A DNA stretch of 64,000 bases from Balanoglossus misakiensis (taxonomy: Eukaryota; Hemichordata), in assembly GCA_040954595.2 (NCBI GenBank), contig CM082580.2:7874001-7938000 (forward strand). Direction: 5' to 3'. A program made the translations under genes and the position numbers. The notes below the pieces were generated by a model. It was not told the origin of the DNA, did not search any database, and saw nothing but the letters and a program-made list of their open reading frames with translations. Positions 1-11,732 of the stretch are shown piece by piece (position 1 is the first letter of the stretch; each line of letters opens with the position of its first letter).

Positions 1-1150
1 TAACATGACAGCCTCAGTGTGCCTAATTCTTGTTTGTCTGATCTGTCCGTATGTATTCGCTGGCGAGAGTGTTGAAAATTGTGGGATATTCCGCCAATCG
101 ATTTATCAGTTTGAACGTCATTTTCACCCATTTCTCATTTTCTGTAGTGAATAATAGTATGCAGATTTGAATTCTCTTTGCACCGAGGATAGGCGTTCAT
201 GTTGTGCCAATTGGTGTATTGTTCATAACGCCAGGGAACATAGTCTCTCATAATTCCGACGACATTTTTGAATTTCTGCAGAGAAAGCATTTAGGTCTAA
301 GTTAGCTCGCCAGAAAAAGTTCAATAGTTTTGATGCTTTATAGTACGAAAAACAGTAAGGTATACCACAACGTAGGAACCCATTTTACTAGATCGGTTTT
401 AGGTGCAGACCCATTATGACCGAGATCAGCTGAATTTTTAATGCATTTCTTGTTGAGTTTACAAAATTGGATTTTAATGAAGTGTCCCCTGAGGTCTATA
501 CAGCAACCAGTAATTCGGGTCCCTGGCAACCATGCAATTATAGGTGGGTCATTCTCTCCCGATACCATCTGTCTCCTCGTTTTCACTGCCACAGAATCGT
601 CGCTCTACAACGCTGCTCGTTGACCCCGGCTGATAACACAGAAGGGGTTAAAATCTCTACCAGCCAACCAACGAAGATTGTTTTCAGTTATGGACTATGC
701 ACTTAGGCCAGTCACTGCGCAATGTTGGGTAGTTGAAGGTCTTCCAAATTAAAAGTCCCCGGACACTTGAACAAAAGCCGTCCGGACATGACAAATCGGC
801 TGACGTCATCCCATGGGGGTTCCAGAATTGCCACTGCACTTGGAGAACTAACTGCCCGTTAATGTATCAAAACGTTTAAAGAAACACCACTATCACTGAA
901 ACATCTAAGTGATCATAGCTTTCATCCTCTGAGATCATAATCTTTGTCAGACGGATCCAGGGATGGTCGGACCTTGGTGACTTATTGGCCAATCAGAATT
1001 GGTTTGGGATGTTATTTATTCCCGTGTGGAGAGGGGAGGGGGGTTTCAGGAAGAGTTACACTCAATACATTTGATGAAACATCTCTCACTTCTTTACGAA
1101 GAAAACCTAACTGCGAGATAGCCTGAACCCGATTTTTTAAACATTTTTTC
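1..1150. other. Intergenic sequence, no gene recognised
   Basis: I see no open frame with family resemblance or splice-supported coding structure here; the reading frames present are short and overlap on both strands. The only motifs noted are GTTACA at 1055-1060 and TGATGAAAC at 1072-1080, close to a possible upstream exon of the next gene. Confidence 0.6.
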
Positions 1151-1154
1151 CAGG

Positions 1155-1210
1155 CATCTTAGGAAAAGGGAAAGAAAGGGGAAGATCATTCTACTCAAGG
1201 ACATCGGCTG
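1155..1210 (+). other. Possible 5' UTR exon of the aerolysin-like gene
   Basis: A strong splice donor (GTAAGT) begins at 1211, and a good acceptor (pyrimidine-rich, ending CACAG) ends just before 1874, upstream of the aerolysin-like start codon. This suggests a noncoding first exon ending at 1210. Its left edge is a guess and no transcript evidence is available. Confidence 0.3.
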
Positions 1211-1898
1211 GTAAGTACATGTAACTTTTCGGAAGTTTTATTTGGTTTTTGTTTCAAATTGGGGCATACTTCTTGCTGTCAACCCTGTTTCAAAGTAAGT
1301 CATCCTAACGGCTCGTGCTATATGTCTCGAATTGTACCAAATCTCATCTCGGGGGTTATTGCTTAAATATTCATCGAAACTATAATTACCTTCATTTGCA
1401 ACACACTGGTGGAATTGATCATGGAGTCTCAAGAACAATGGCCAAATCATGATTATAAGCTTATTACTTCAGTAATAAAACTAGCGCTCAATTACGCTAT
1501 GTAATCATGCATGTTAGCCAACAACGTCATCAAATATTACAGATGCCATCTGTCACGTTTTGGTACCGAATTATCGATGTGCATCCACGTTTCGATCCTG
1601 ATAAATAATTCCCGACTGTCCCGTTTATCGTTAATGTGTCTGTCTGGATCAGTTGATAGCACCAGACGCTTTTGGACCAATTTGCCATGAGCTTCACTTG
1701 TTTCAGGATTGAAATATATTCGTCTAATGGAGAGTGCGAGGGGCGCAGCTTTTGTTTAGAATTAATAGTCTGGATTCATTAATTTTCACAATTTGATTCT
1801 GGCAGGCAATTTTTGAATTTTGTCTCGAAAATTTTGATCCATTTTCAAAGAGTTTCCATCGTTTTATTCACAGATTGATCATCACCACCACCATCATC

Positions 1899-2696
1899 AT
1901 GGCAGACGGTAACATGGCATTGGTTCACATAATCGAAGATATTGAGGAGATCATCACAGACTGGGCCCTGGAGAAGAGAGACAGCGACAAGTACACGGTG
2001 CAAATTGTCAAAAACGGTCTCAAGTTCCACCAGATCGGCGACATGAAGTACACACCGATCGAGAAGAGCAGAGGGGACAGCAAGGAGAACAACGGCGCGT
2101 GCGCAGAGGTGAAGCCCGAGCGCCGTTGCAATGACGTCTACACGACGACCTTCTCCAACAACACGGACTGTCAGCAAAGTCACCACTTCAAGACGGAACG
2201 GTGCTTAAAGACGACCTACAGCTGGTCGATGACGAGCGGGAAGACCTTCTCCTCCCGGGCCGGCATCGCCTTCACGCCGCCGAATTCGTGCATCGAGGCC
2301 AGCGTGGAATTCAGCAAGCACGCCTCGCAAGAAAACACCGACACACACGTCTTCGAGAAAAACCGCAGCAACGCGCTGGAATCAGACATCCAGGTCAAAC
2401 CCGGGAAGAAAGTCACTGTCGTCATGAAAATCGAGGAAGAGGACATCATGGCCGAATATAAAGTCAAGTACCGCATCGAGGGAGGGGTCAAAGTTTTAAT
2501 TTCGAACAACAGAGACAGAAAAGACACCATCACCAAAGTTGGACAAGCACATAACATCTTTGAAGGAATGCGAGGGTTCAAAACCGTGGTAGCAACAGAA
2601 AATGGTATGGGATACGCAACCTTTGAAAACAAGGGTGTTTTTATCTGTAAACGAGAAATTAATCAATCATTAGATTTCCAACAGGAAGACATCTAG
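1899..2696 (+). CDS. Aerolysin/ETX-MTX2-like beta-pore-forming protein
   Basis: Predicted 265-residue protein in a single coding exon. I place the start at the ATG at 1899, because the open frame upstream of it begins with TTG and an acceptor-like CACAG ends at 1873. From about residue 80 to 210 it shows the hallmark of the aerolysin/ETX-MTX2 fold: long Thr/Ser/Lys/Glu-rich alternating strands, a central segment running from a Trp-Ser-Met-Thr strand through a Thr-Pro-Pro-Asn turn, then a Pro-Gly turn before a final strand pair. The first 60 or so residues are hydrophilic, with no signal peptide and no recognisable lectin domain; at least six cysteines are present. Family members oligomerise and insert a beta-barrel into membranes, and in animals serve in defence, venom or endolysosomal traffic. 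Which role applies here cannot be seen. Assignment to the superfamily is moderately firm; no closer name is justified. Confidence 0.72.
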   Translation: MADGNMALVHIIEDIEEIITDWALEKRDSDKYTVQIVKNGLKFHQIGDMKYTPIEKSRGDSKENNGACAEVKPERRCNDVYTTTFSNNTDCQQSHHFKTERCLKTTYSWSMTSGKTFSSRAGIAFTPPNSCIEASVEFSKHASQENTDTHVFEKNRSNALESDIQVKPGKKVTVVMKIEEEDIMAEYKVKYRIEGGVKVLISNNRDRKDTITKVGQAHNIFEGMRGFKTVVATENGMGYATFENKGVFICKREINQSLDFQQEDI

Positions 2697-3474
2697 CATT
2701 CCATGGCCGATTACCGAACTGTCAAATTCACTATTTTGCAGTGAATTGTGAGTGGACGGGTCATATACAAATTCACAGTACTTGGATACTGAAGAAAATA
2801 AGTTGGTACTTTGATCTTATGGCAATTGTTGCTGTGCTTCGGTGTGTAAGCTCATCAGACCTGCAATATTAATTGTTCTGTTTCTCAAAGCCTTAGATCT
2901 CCAGTGTTAGGATTGCAAATATTTCTTCGGAGTATACAACAAGTATTGTTACGACATTTAGATCAAGTAACTTCGTATAAAGTACAGAACCGAACTTCTG
3001 AATATAAGTGCAACTTTTATGTCATACATTATTTTTCATTGCAGTGTACAATAAAATATTTGCGTGATTAAAATGTAGTACATGTACATGTAATTTTGAA
3101 ACACTTGGCACGCCGTACTCTTTAGCCCCTCCCATCTTGTTTTTGATGACCAAAGCGAAACCATGGAAAATGCGGCTTACCTCAGTTTCGCTTGAGTTGT
3201 TGCCCGAGAAGATTGCATTCCAATTTTGGCGAAATTTATTCAGTCTGTGACGTAATTTCATAGACCTGGGAGAATTGTATAATTCTTTCTGGGAAAATTT
3301 CCTAATGACTTGACTGAACTAGGTAAGCGTCTACGTCTTATCGCATTTTCCAAACAAAGTAAAATAGAATAGGTGGATAGAGGGCGTGCACAATATGCTA
3401 ATTTGATTCGCAAGTTTCTGCATGATTTATGCATCTAAACGCCATTGGCTAAACAACTACAAGCCGGTATATTC

Positions 3475-3483
3475 TGATGCAAC
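3475..3483 (+). promoter_or_regulatory. Candidate C/EBP-ATF response element (amino-acid response)
   Basis: TGATGCAAC is an exact match to the composite C/EBP-ATF element through which ATF4 induces amino-acid starvation genes, including vertebrate asparagine synthetase. It lies about 120 bases before a donor-like GTGAGT at 3601 that could end a noncoding first exon of the gene downstream. A 9-base match is expected by chance roughly once per two windows this size, so position is the main support. A near match (TAATGCAAC) lies at 4549. Confidence 0.3.
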
Positions 3484-4482
3484 AACGCGTGCCTATGATT
3501 TACACACAAGTCAGAGACTCAGACACTACAAGCAGCCGAGGAGTCACCAACGTCACAAAGGTATCGATTCACACCTCTTCGTGCCGTTCAGAGAAATAAG
3601 GTGAGTACTTGAGCCGTCGATCTGGCACAGCTGACTTCACTGAATCATGTGCGCCCTGAAAAGTGAAATGTTGTTTATGTCATACATGTGCAGACACAGC
3701 TAAAGCGTTTATGCAACGGTTGTCAATCTGGAAAAGGTGTGTAGCTACAGCCGAGTCTATTTTATTATTGCATTAGAGACGAAATCATGTAAGAACTTTA
3801 AACGATCGGAGAACTGATTGCGAATCAACATGCATGATCTAAGCGTGCGAATGATGTAGAGTGTCAACGTGGGAAATGAGTGGGTCCGTGACAGCTTTGA
3901 ACAACATGTACCAACACTGTACCAAATGACTGAAATGATTTAAGTGTATGTACATTTTCCCGTGACAGTGTTGATTCGGAATTCGCCCTAGTATGATTCT
4001 ATTCAGTTACCATATTGAAAGTCGTAACCATCAATTTCACTGCAAACAGCTGGTTGCCAAGGTCACTGAGGTTAGAGAAGTTGTAATAAAGTGGGCGTGT
4101 ACGTACGCGATGATACCCGTCGCGTCGATGTTTATCCTGTATCTTATCACAGAAAACATTTTGTTTTTGGTCACTTCCTGGTTTCAACAGAAGTGTGGCG
4201 AACTCGCGAATCTCTCAACAAAACCACAGACATAATTTCACCATGCTGTCGTGTCCAATGGAGAAACACGTGGTGCATCAGTTGCCAGCAAAATAGTACT
4301 CATTTGCATCTAGCGATTGTTGAATAACAATCGATAGTTTTCGCATATGCTTTTCAAAAACAACATGAGTACATTAATGAAACGCCGCAAATCTATCGTT
4401 TCCGATTTGTAAATTGTATGCCAGCGCAGATATCTCTGAAAAATTCGCGACCTCCCCTCAATAATCAAGAAGCGATATCGCT

Positions 4483-4506
4483 GGGGGGGGGGGGGGGGGG
4501 GGGGGG
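4483..4506 (+). repeat. Poly-G tract of 24 bases
   Basis: Uninterrupted G run upstream of asparagine synthetase. Other long homopolymers of the same kind are at 6674-6687 (C), 39664-39677 (G) and 51584-51599 (G). Confidence 0.95.
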
Positions 4507-5384
4507 CTCCTTGGAAAGTGAAGCATTGCGATTGGTCAGTTTCTAATTAATGCAACCTATAGATTGGACGGTCTTAAATTTATGTAAGTGTTGTGTAACA
4601 CACCACACGCTCAGTGAGTGCGATGTATAGTGTAGAAAGACCTTGAGATATTCATCTATGACAGTCCTGCAGAATCAGGATGCAATATCGTATTGTGATA
4701 AACAAGTTTGTTTTGCGAGAATTATCAGCCAGAAGAGGTGTTTTGCTGACTCGACCACCAAGGTTAAGGAGCAGGTCATCTGATGGCAAACAAGAAGTTC
4801 ACAGATTGTACTTGTTGTTTGAGACCAGGGCAAGTAAACACGCCACTCTCAAAGGAAATTGCGGATTTTCAGTAAACAGTGTTCACTCAGTGCTGTGGTG
4901 TTGTTTATTGTCAAACTTTGTGATAGATGGGATGACAGTGGCCCACACTACTGGTGATCTAAATAAAGCATGTCTGCATTAAATGGCCTCCGATCAACGC
5001 CAACACATTGTATTGCATCATCCAAATTGGTACTTGTAATTTATACATCACATTGTTCACACTTCTATTCACAGTCCTTTGCCCAGTGGTTGATTGATTG
5101 ACAGTATATCTCGATACAGCTGTTTCATCCACATACGGGAATAAATAGCCAACATATGCATACACTCATGTCTCTAATGTTAGGTTGTAGTGGCACCATT
5201 TAAAAAATATTTATTAAATTTTTCATAAAATATCATGGCAGTGTATTCTGCAATTCTGTATAACTGAAATATAACAGGAGTTTGCTCTCTTTGGTTAAAG
5301 TTGAATACTTTGTCGTCCAATTTCTTGTGAAAAAAAATATTTGGGATGACACGCCTTTAATTTGTTACAGTCAACACAGCCAAG

Positions 5385-7464
5385 ATGTGTGGCATATGGG
5401 CGATATTCGGAAGTGACGAGGACGTGTCGAAACAGTGCGCCAGCGCTCTGCAGATCTCGCATCGTGGGCCGGATGCTTTCCGCATAGAAAATGTCAACCA
5501 TTTCAAAAACTGCTGTTTTGGTTTCCACCGGTTGGCGATCGTGGACGACCTACACGGCATGCAGCCGATGCGAGTCCATTCACATCCACACATATGGCTC
5601 TGTTACAACGGAGAAATTTACAACTACAGGAAGGTGAGTTTTTGTCCAGTATTGCGTAAAGATGAAGTGTTAAAATGGGTTTAGTTTCGCAAAGAGTTTC
5701 ACAAATTCTAAAGGACAGAAGGCTGTTCATTTGCATGATAGTCTGTCTGTTTTGTAATCAACACAATGATGTAATCGTGTCTGGATTATTTTCGTGGTAG
5801 ATGATTAACTGACATAATAGTCTCTCTGGCTCTACTTTTGTGTATCCAAAATTGCATGGTGGATGGACAAGCCTGATTGCATTTACAAATTCAAATTCAG
5901 CAATGTAGTTGTCTTGAATTCTTGCTACCTGAAATAGGTTACAAAGACAGAAATTTACTTACAGTGAGTTGTCGACCTTTTACCCAGAATGCAATTATTG
6001 TAATGTGATTTGACCACCTAGCATGAAGTAAAAAGGGCAGCCAGAATTTTGTAGCTTTACTGAAAATTTTGTGATCTCTGTGTCGTGACAAGGTGTTGAT
6101 GAACCCATACTTCTTTGTGTGTGCTGATTTAACACAACAGGTGCAGAAGGAGTACGACTTTGAATACCTGACAGACTGTGATGGAGAAGCCATCATTCAC
6201 TTGTACGCCAAGTTTGGAATTGAGGTTGCTGCCAAGATGCTGGACGGCGTCTATGCATTTATTCTGCTTGATACTGCCAATAGGAAGGTATGGTCATCTA
6301 GAGTTTATTTCTGGGCGCCCTCTATGCCGCTGAAGAGAAAGGTTTCTGCATAATGCAAGAAACGGTCATTTTGCTGTACATGCATATATGTCTTGAATGC
6401 AAAAGAACCACATGTTAAAAGAACCATTATAAACAGGACACCTCTGCCAACTGAGCAATTTCTTAAGCCACTGACTTAAGTGTTCGTTATAGACAGGTTA
6501 TACTGTATATTACCTAAACTTCTTCATCAGGTGTTTCTCGGAAGAGATCTGTACGGAGTCAGACCCATGTTCAGATTGCTGAAGGATGATGGATTCCTGG
6601 CTGTCTGTTCTGAAGCAAAAGGTAGAGTAGTTCCCAACGCCCATTCCATTACCGCTGCTTGGTGCACACACCACCCCCCCCCCCCCCATTGTTTTCAACA
6701 AATGGTTTGGCCCCTGTTTGCAAAGAAATGGAGGGTGAAAATGAAAACATTTAGGAGATTGGAGAGCGAGAGACCACTGATAATCTCAAGATTGACTGTC
6801 TTAGTGAGGAAAGAGAATCCTGACCGTATCATGTTGTATTTAGGGTTCCAATATACTAGTTTTGTATCAAGGTCTTTGGTGGGTTCTTTTGTCATTTTAA
6901 TAGATCTTCTGTTTTTCAGGTTTGATGGGTCTTGCCCACGGTGACGAAGACCACGAGATCGACGTGATACCATTCCCACCTGGCCACTACGAATCGTACG
7001 ACCTGAAACCGTCCGGTAAAGTCTCTCTGATCGAGAGGGGTCAATTCCACGCCGTCGGGGAAATACCGAAGTGGATTGAAGTCGAAGGAAACGTCAGACC
7101 AAATGGTGAGTCTTGTCACTCACTCTACTTTTGTGGTGCTTTGAAAATGGGCGATAATACAGACAAAGTCCAGGTCTCTTGAAATGGTGACAGGTTTCAT
7201 AAAATGAGTGAGCTTGTGAAGTGGTCTGTTGTTTATTCAACTGAAGAAACAAACCCAACTTATTGTTGCAGGAGACGACCAACTGAGTAACGTTCGCCTA
7301 CTTCTCAAAGAAGCTGTGAGAAAACGATTGATGGCTCAACGTAGGATAGGATGTCTTCTGTCAGGTGAGACATGCTGAAAGTGATTCTGTGTGCTTCCAT
7401 GCTTTTGTAACCTTTGGTTGTGTTTTCAGCGTCTTTGTTCGTTTTAGTAACCTTACTCTCTTGT

Positions 7465-7518
<54 letters not shown>

Positions 7519-9516
7519 GAAAGTTATAGAGCATCAAACTGCCTAGACCTTCATCTTTTAAATATCAAAGAAAATTAAGAAGAAACAGAAGATATCAATT
7601 ACCTGTAATAATTTTTTTTCCCTCATAATAGGTGGTCTGGATTCAAGTCTGATTTGTTCGTTGTTGTGCGCCACATCCAAGGAGGAAGGCATCAACTATC
7701 CCATCCAGACGTTCTCAACCGGAATGGAAGGGAGTCCGGATCTCAAAGCAGCAAGGAAGGTGAGTAGGATGTAGTCAAGTGTTATGGGATCTTTTCCAAT
7801 GATGCAGGTGGCTAGAACTAACAGGTGACTATCTTACCAGTGCCACTGTTGACCATGTGTGTGGGGAATGGCACGAGCCAGTGTCAATCTTTCTTTATAT
7901 ATACTGAAACATTTTCTTTTGTTATGGAGAGTATACATGTATTTCTATTATCGGTCGTCACTTATTAAATTATGAAAGGAATTCTGTATTGCACTGATTA
8001 GGAATAGAACTGATATTTTTTATGCGTTCTATTTCTCCATACACATGTCATTTACATATCTTCTGAACTCCGATTGAACCCCAGGTGGCAGACTATCTTG
8101 GCACGGAACACCATGAAGTTGTATTTTCAGCTGAAGAGGGCATTGCTGCACTGGAAGACGTTATTTATTCCTTGGAGACGTATGATATTACCACAGTTCG
8201 TGCCTCAGTCGGTGAGTTCTGTCATATTGCTGTTGTGTATGTTAAGGACACTAATAGTTCCGTAACGTGTCAGGGATTTGAACCTGAAAAATGCGTTCAA
8301 GTCACCAAACCAGCACTGAAACAAAAATAACCTTAGTTTTGATTTCGTAAAACCTTCTGCCGGCATGTCAGCACAAGTGCCATACGGTGACTTTTGTTAT
8401 TTGTTTCCTCCAATTTCAGGTATGTATCTCGTGTCCAAGTACATTCAGAAGATGACAGACAGTGTGGTGATATTTTCGGGCGAAGGCGCAGACGAAATTT
8501 GTCAGGGCTACATCTATTTCCACAAAGCGCCCTCTGCCGAAGAAGGGGCACAAGAGAGCGCCCGACTGTTGAAAGATCTTTACATGTACGACAATCTGAG
8601 AGCGGACCGAACCACTTCAGCAAGTGGGTGAGTAGGCTGCTCTCCATCCCCCCTTCCTCTGAATCGTCAGGTCTTATCTGTGGGATGTTTTGAGTTCATC
8701 GAGGTCACTCAAGAATATTGCCATAACCCCAGGTCACCTATGCAGGGTCCAATAATTTGCATTAACTGCCACAAAACATGATGTTTAATCTTTCCTAGAT
8801 TATCTTGATCCTAAATGTCCTATGTGTCTGGCAAAGTACGACAGCCATTTTTTTTCATATAAGACTCTCAACTCTGCTATTTTATGTTTGTTTGCAGACT
8901 AGAACTTCGCGTACCATTCCTGGATCACATGTTCAGCGCGTACTACCTGTCGTTGCCGCCAAAAGACCGACAACCCAAGAAGGGGATTGAGAAGCATCTT
9001 CTACGGTCGGCATTTGACGGCCAAGGCCTGCTCCCCGATGACATCCTGTGGCGTCCCAAGGAAGCGTTCAGTGATGGCGTGTCCTCGGAGAAGAGGTCCT
9101 GGCACGACATCCTGCAGGAACATATCAATACACAGGTGAGCGACTAGACGCTGTTTTGATTGGATTTTGACAAGAGTGTACCTCAGTATGACCTCAATGT
9201 GACCTAGGGGGGGCTTATTTGAAATTGCTGGAAGAAAATCATTTCAATAAATATTGGTTGTTCCACACAAAGATGTGATTTCCTCTACATCGCCCTGTTT
9301 CTGCCTCGACAGATCAACGACGAGGATCTTGAAGAAGCCCCCAGGAAGTTTCCCTTCAACCCGCCCAAGACGAAGGAGGGCTACTACTACAGGACCGTCT
9401 TCGAGAAGTACTTCCCGAGCCAGGCGGAGAACTTCATCAAGTACATCTGGATGCCCAAATGGATCCAGAGCAACGATCCGTCTGCCAGAACACTCAAACA
9501 TTACAAGAGTTCTTAA
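5385..9516 (+). CDS. ASNS: Asparagine synthetase (glutamine-hydrolysing)
   Basis: Predicted 556 residues from ten coding exons: 5385-5633, 6141-6287, 6531-6621, 6920-7105, 7272-7364, 7632-7759, 8085-8211, 8420-8627, 8898-9135, 9313-9516. All junctions are GT/AG and phases close exactly; human ASNS has 561 residues. The enzyme makes asparagine from aspartate, glutamine and ATP in the cytosol. The start MCGIW exposes the catalytic N-terminal cysteine of the class II glutaminase domain after Met removal, followed by SHRGPD and CYNGEIYNY. The synthetase half has the ATP-binding PP-loop SGGLDSS, then GEGADE and [10 protein letters not shown]. The acceptor before the start codon ends at 5370, so at least one noncoding exon lies upstream, possibly carrying the amino-acid response element near 3475. 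A candidate AATAAA for the 3' end is at 10699. Confidence 0.97.
7467..7518 (+). repeat. (CAAT)n microsatellite
   Basis: About 13 tandem copies of a four-base unit in the fifth intron of asparagine synthetase. The same unit family appears as (ATTG)n near 58680. Confidence 0.95.
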
Positions 9517-10875
9517 AAACCTTTGCCCGTGCAGAACTTGTCTTCCAAATGATTTTACCTGGTTTTCTCACCAATATTACAATGTGCTAAAAAGTTTACC
9601 TCTTCCAACATTTATTGTAACACACCTTGTCTTTTTCCTGTGATTGGTGGAGTCATTCTCCTATGGGTGTATCGTTTTAGTACTGATACACACGATGATC
9701 GTGTCGTCAGATTACAGCTTTCGAACTGTTGCCCGGCCAGGCAACAGATGTGACAAGATGGCCGTCTAGCTGTGTTGCAGCTGAATCCTGGCGTTGAAGT
9801 GTGCTACAAAAGACACATTGACCAGCCATATTTGGGTAACTGCATGTTATCCACTGTTGCCTACTGGCAGTTCAGTATTGTTACCTCTGATGAAAATTTC
9901 AAAACATACATGTATTTTCCTGTATAGACTTGTATAGTGCTCTGTGGCGCCTATATTCAATACCTCTCTCTGTGAACTAAATTCCTTGTAATGTCATTGA
10001 AATAACAATTTTATCCTATATAATATTGAGACAGATAGGTCAAATTCATAAGCTGTGCAATAGACCATTTTCCCAACCCCACGAGACCTTGCGAGATCTC
10101 GCGTGATTGGGCAATTTATATTGAAGGGCATTCCCATGTGACCAGTGATGCGTCTGGTTTTCAGATGTTCACAACTTTTTAAAGTCAGGGTGCAGTGATA
10201 TCAACTACACACATCTCGCAAGTATTCCGACTTAGTATTAGCAGAGATGCAGTGTTTTTGATTCCTTACTGATTTCTAATGAAAACTTGAATCTGTGTTG
10301 AGGTACAATTACTGATGCCAAATCTGCTTGTCCAAAAACTATATGATTAACCGTTGCCGAAGTACATTGTGTGATAATTTTAACAGATTAATATTCTAAT
10401 TGCAATCTTAACATTATATTTTATCTTATTGCAATCATCAATATAATACTTTTACGTTCGAGAAAATGAAATAGGCTAACTTTTGAGCTGATATGCAAAA
10501 CAATTCTAATGTAGAAATCCAACATTTGTGGGTATTAGGTCATCCTTTTTTTAGGTCAAAAGTCACATGCGGCTAATGAGTGCGACTTCCACTGGCATGT
10601 CATGTGTATTTTTACTTTCTAGAGACTTTTTATCATCCCACATTTTAATTTCAAGCCAGACATCAACATGCTATGTACGGTATATGTACTCCAACAAAAA
10701 TAAATACCTGCATTTTCAGTCTCAAAATCGACTTAAAACGCAATGCTTATAGCATTTGTTTATTTTTCTGTGTGCACATGCTAATCGAGCAAATGATGAT
10801 CTCTTGAAAAAGCCAGTCAGCGGGCTTAGCTGGTTTCTTTGGAGATACATATAGTAAATATACTGAAAAAACGTC

Positions 10876-10917
10876 GCTTGAGGGCGCCCTGGATGAGTGC
10901 AGCGAGCGCCCTCAAGC
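10876..10917. repeat. Perfect 12-base inverted repeat
   Basis: GCTTGAGGGCGC at 10876-10887 is exactly complementary to GCGCCCTCAAGC at 10906-10917, with an 18-base spacer. It could be a hairpin or the core of a small non-autonomous element. It sits in the presumed 3' flank of asparagine synthetase. Confidence 0.85.
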
Positions 10918-11578
10918 TTGCAATGTTACACGACTTTGTTTTTCCACTAGCAGTGCTTAACGCTTGGGGTAAAATAATCAAACAATAATACTAAAAATGA
11001 AACAACATGCTATCTGATCCCTGTGGGAATACCTTGGAAACTGGGTTAATCTCCACAAATACATGTTATCAGATTTATGCTGAAATGCGTTATAACTTTG
11101 GTGTCAGTCATGTCAATAATTGATGATTTGCCGAAATACCATCACCAAATGCAAATACAATGCAATGCATTGCGATGCTTTCGTTCATATGGCCGATGTA
11201 TGCGCGAAAGAAAAAAAAGACACAAGCAAAGTTTAGAGTCCAGTGAATTATGTATTTATTTGCTCTGTAAAATCCACATCGTTTTTACGTCATAAATGAC
11301 AACTATCACAGCTCTTTTGACTAAAGTCAAAATGATTGCCACAAAAATGCCATGTAAATTGCTTCTCCACCTTCATATTACGAAGTCTGATGGGTCACTG
11401 CTCTCGACCCATTTCGCCATCCAAAAACATTTGAGGAAGTTCTCGGCCTGGCCACTTGTCCAAAATCAAGTTTTCAGAAACCATGTATTCAAGGTAAAAT
11501 CATTCCTGATCTCCGTTCTGGCTTGGCTGAATCGCGAATGCGATGGGAAATTTTGTGAATACTTATTGTCTTCATGTT

Positions 11579-11607
11579 TTAGCTCCCCGGCGTTCTCCGG
11601 GAGCTAA
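11579..11607. repeat. Inverted repeat with 9-base arms
   Basis: TTAGCTCCC at 11579-11587 pairs with GGGAGCTAA at 11599-11607; the loop itself is CG-rich and partly self-complementary. A TCTG/TCCG-rich tract follows to about 11670. It looks like the end of a dispersed repeat, but no second copy is seen in this window. Confidence 0.7.
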
Positions 11608-11732
11608 TGTTAGACCTGGGATGATTTCTGTCTGTATGTCTGTCTGTCCGATGCGCGTCCGTCAGTTTGCAAACGCACCATAGGCCTACACGTCACTGCC
11701 CCAAGACCCATGGGCAGGGGCAGCTAGAGGTG

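Larger units (their letters stand above)
2697..5384. other. Intergenic region: pore-former 3' UTR and asparagine synthetase 5' region
   Basis: No protein gene recognised. A splice donor-like GTGAGT follows position 3600 and another follows 4613; either could end a noncoding first exon of asparagine synthetase, whose first coding exon has an acceptor (TTGTTACAG) ending at 5370. CCAAT-type boxes (ATTGG) lie at about 3444 (inverted), 4531 and 4563. A run of 24 G occupies 4483-4506. Confidence 0.4.
9517..11732. other. Intergenic region between asparagine synthetase and the glycosyltransferase-like gene
   Basis: No coding gene recognised. The left part is probably the asparagine synthetase 3' UTR (AATAAA at 10699-10704). 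On the minus strand, AATAAA lies at 11260-11255 and may end the glycosyltransferase-like transcript. Two small inverted repeats (10876-10917 and 11579-11607) lie here, the second followed by a TCTG-rich stretch. Confidence 0.5.

Noticed and set aside
338-706. Overlapping open frames of 60-84 codons on both strands
   Set aside because: No conserved motif, no splice or start context, and mutually overlapping; they look like chance frames.
2216-2632. 138-codon frame antisense to the pore-former
   Set aside because: Shadow of the real coding strand; no independent support.
4680-4982. 100-codon plus-strand frame upstream of asparagine synthetase
   Set aside because: Composition is unlike a folded protein and no family is recognised; it lies where ASNS 5' UTR or intron sequence is expected.
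7467-7518. Regular repeats considered as CRISPR-like arrays (also 29295-29359 and 58683-58733)
   Set aside because: Four-base microsatellites without unique spacers in a eukaryotic genome.
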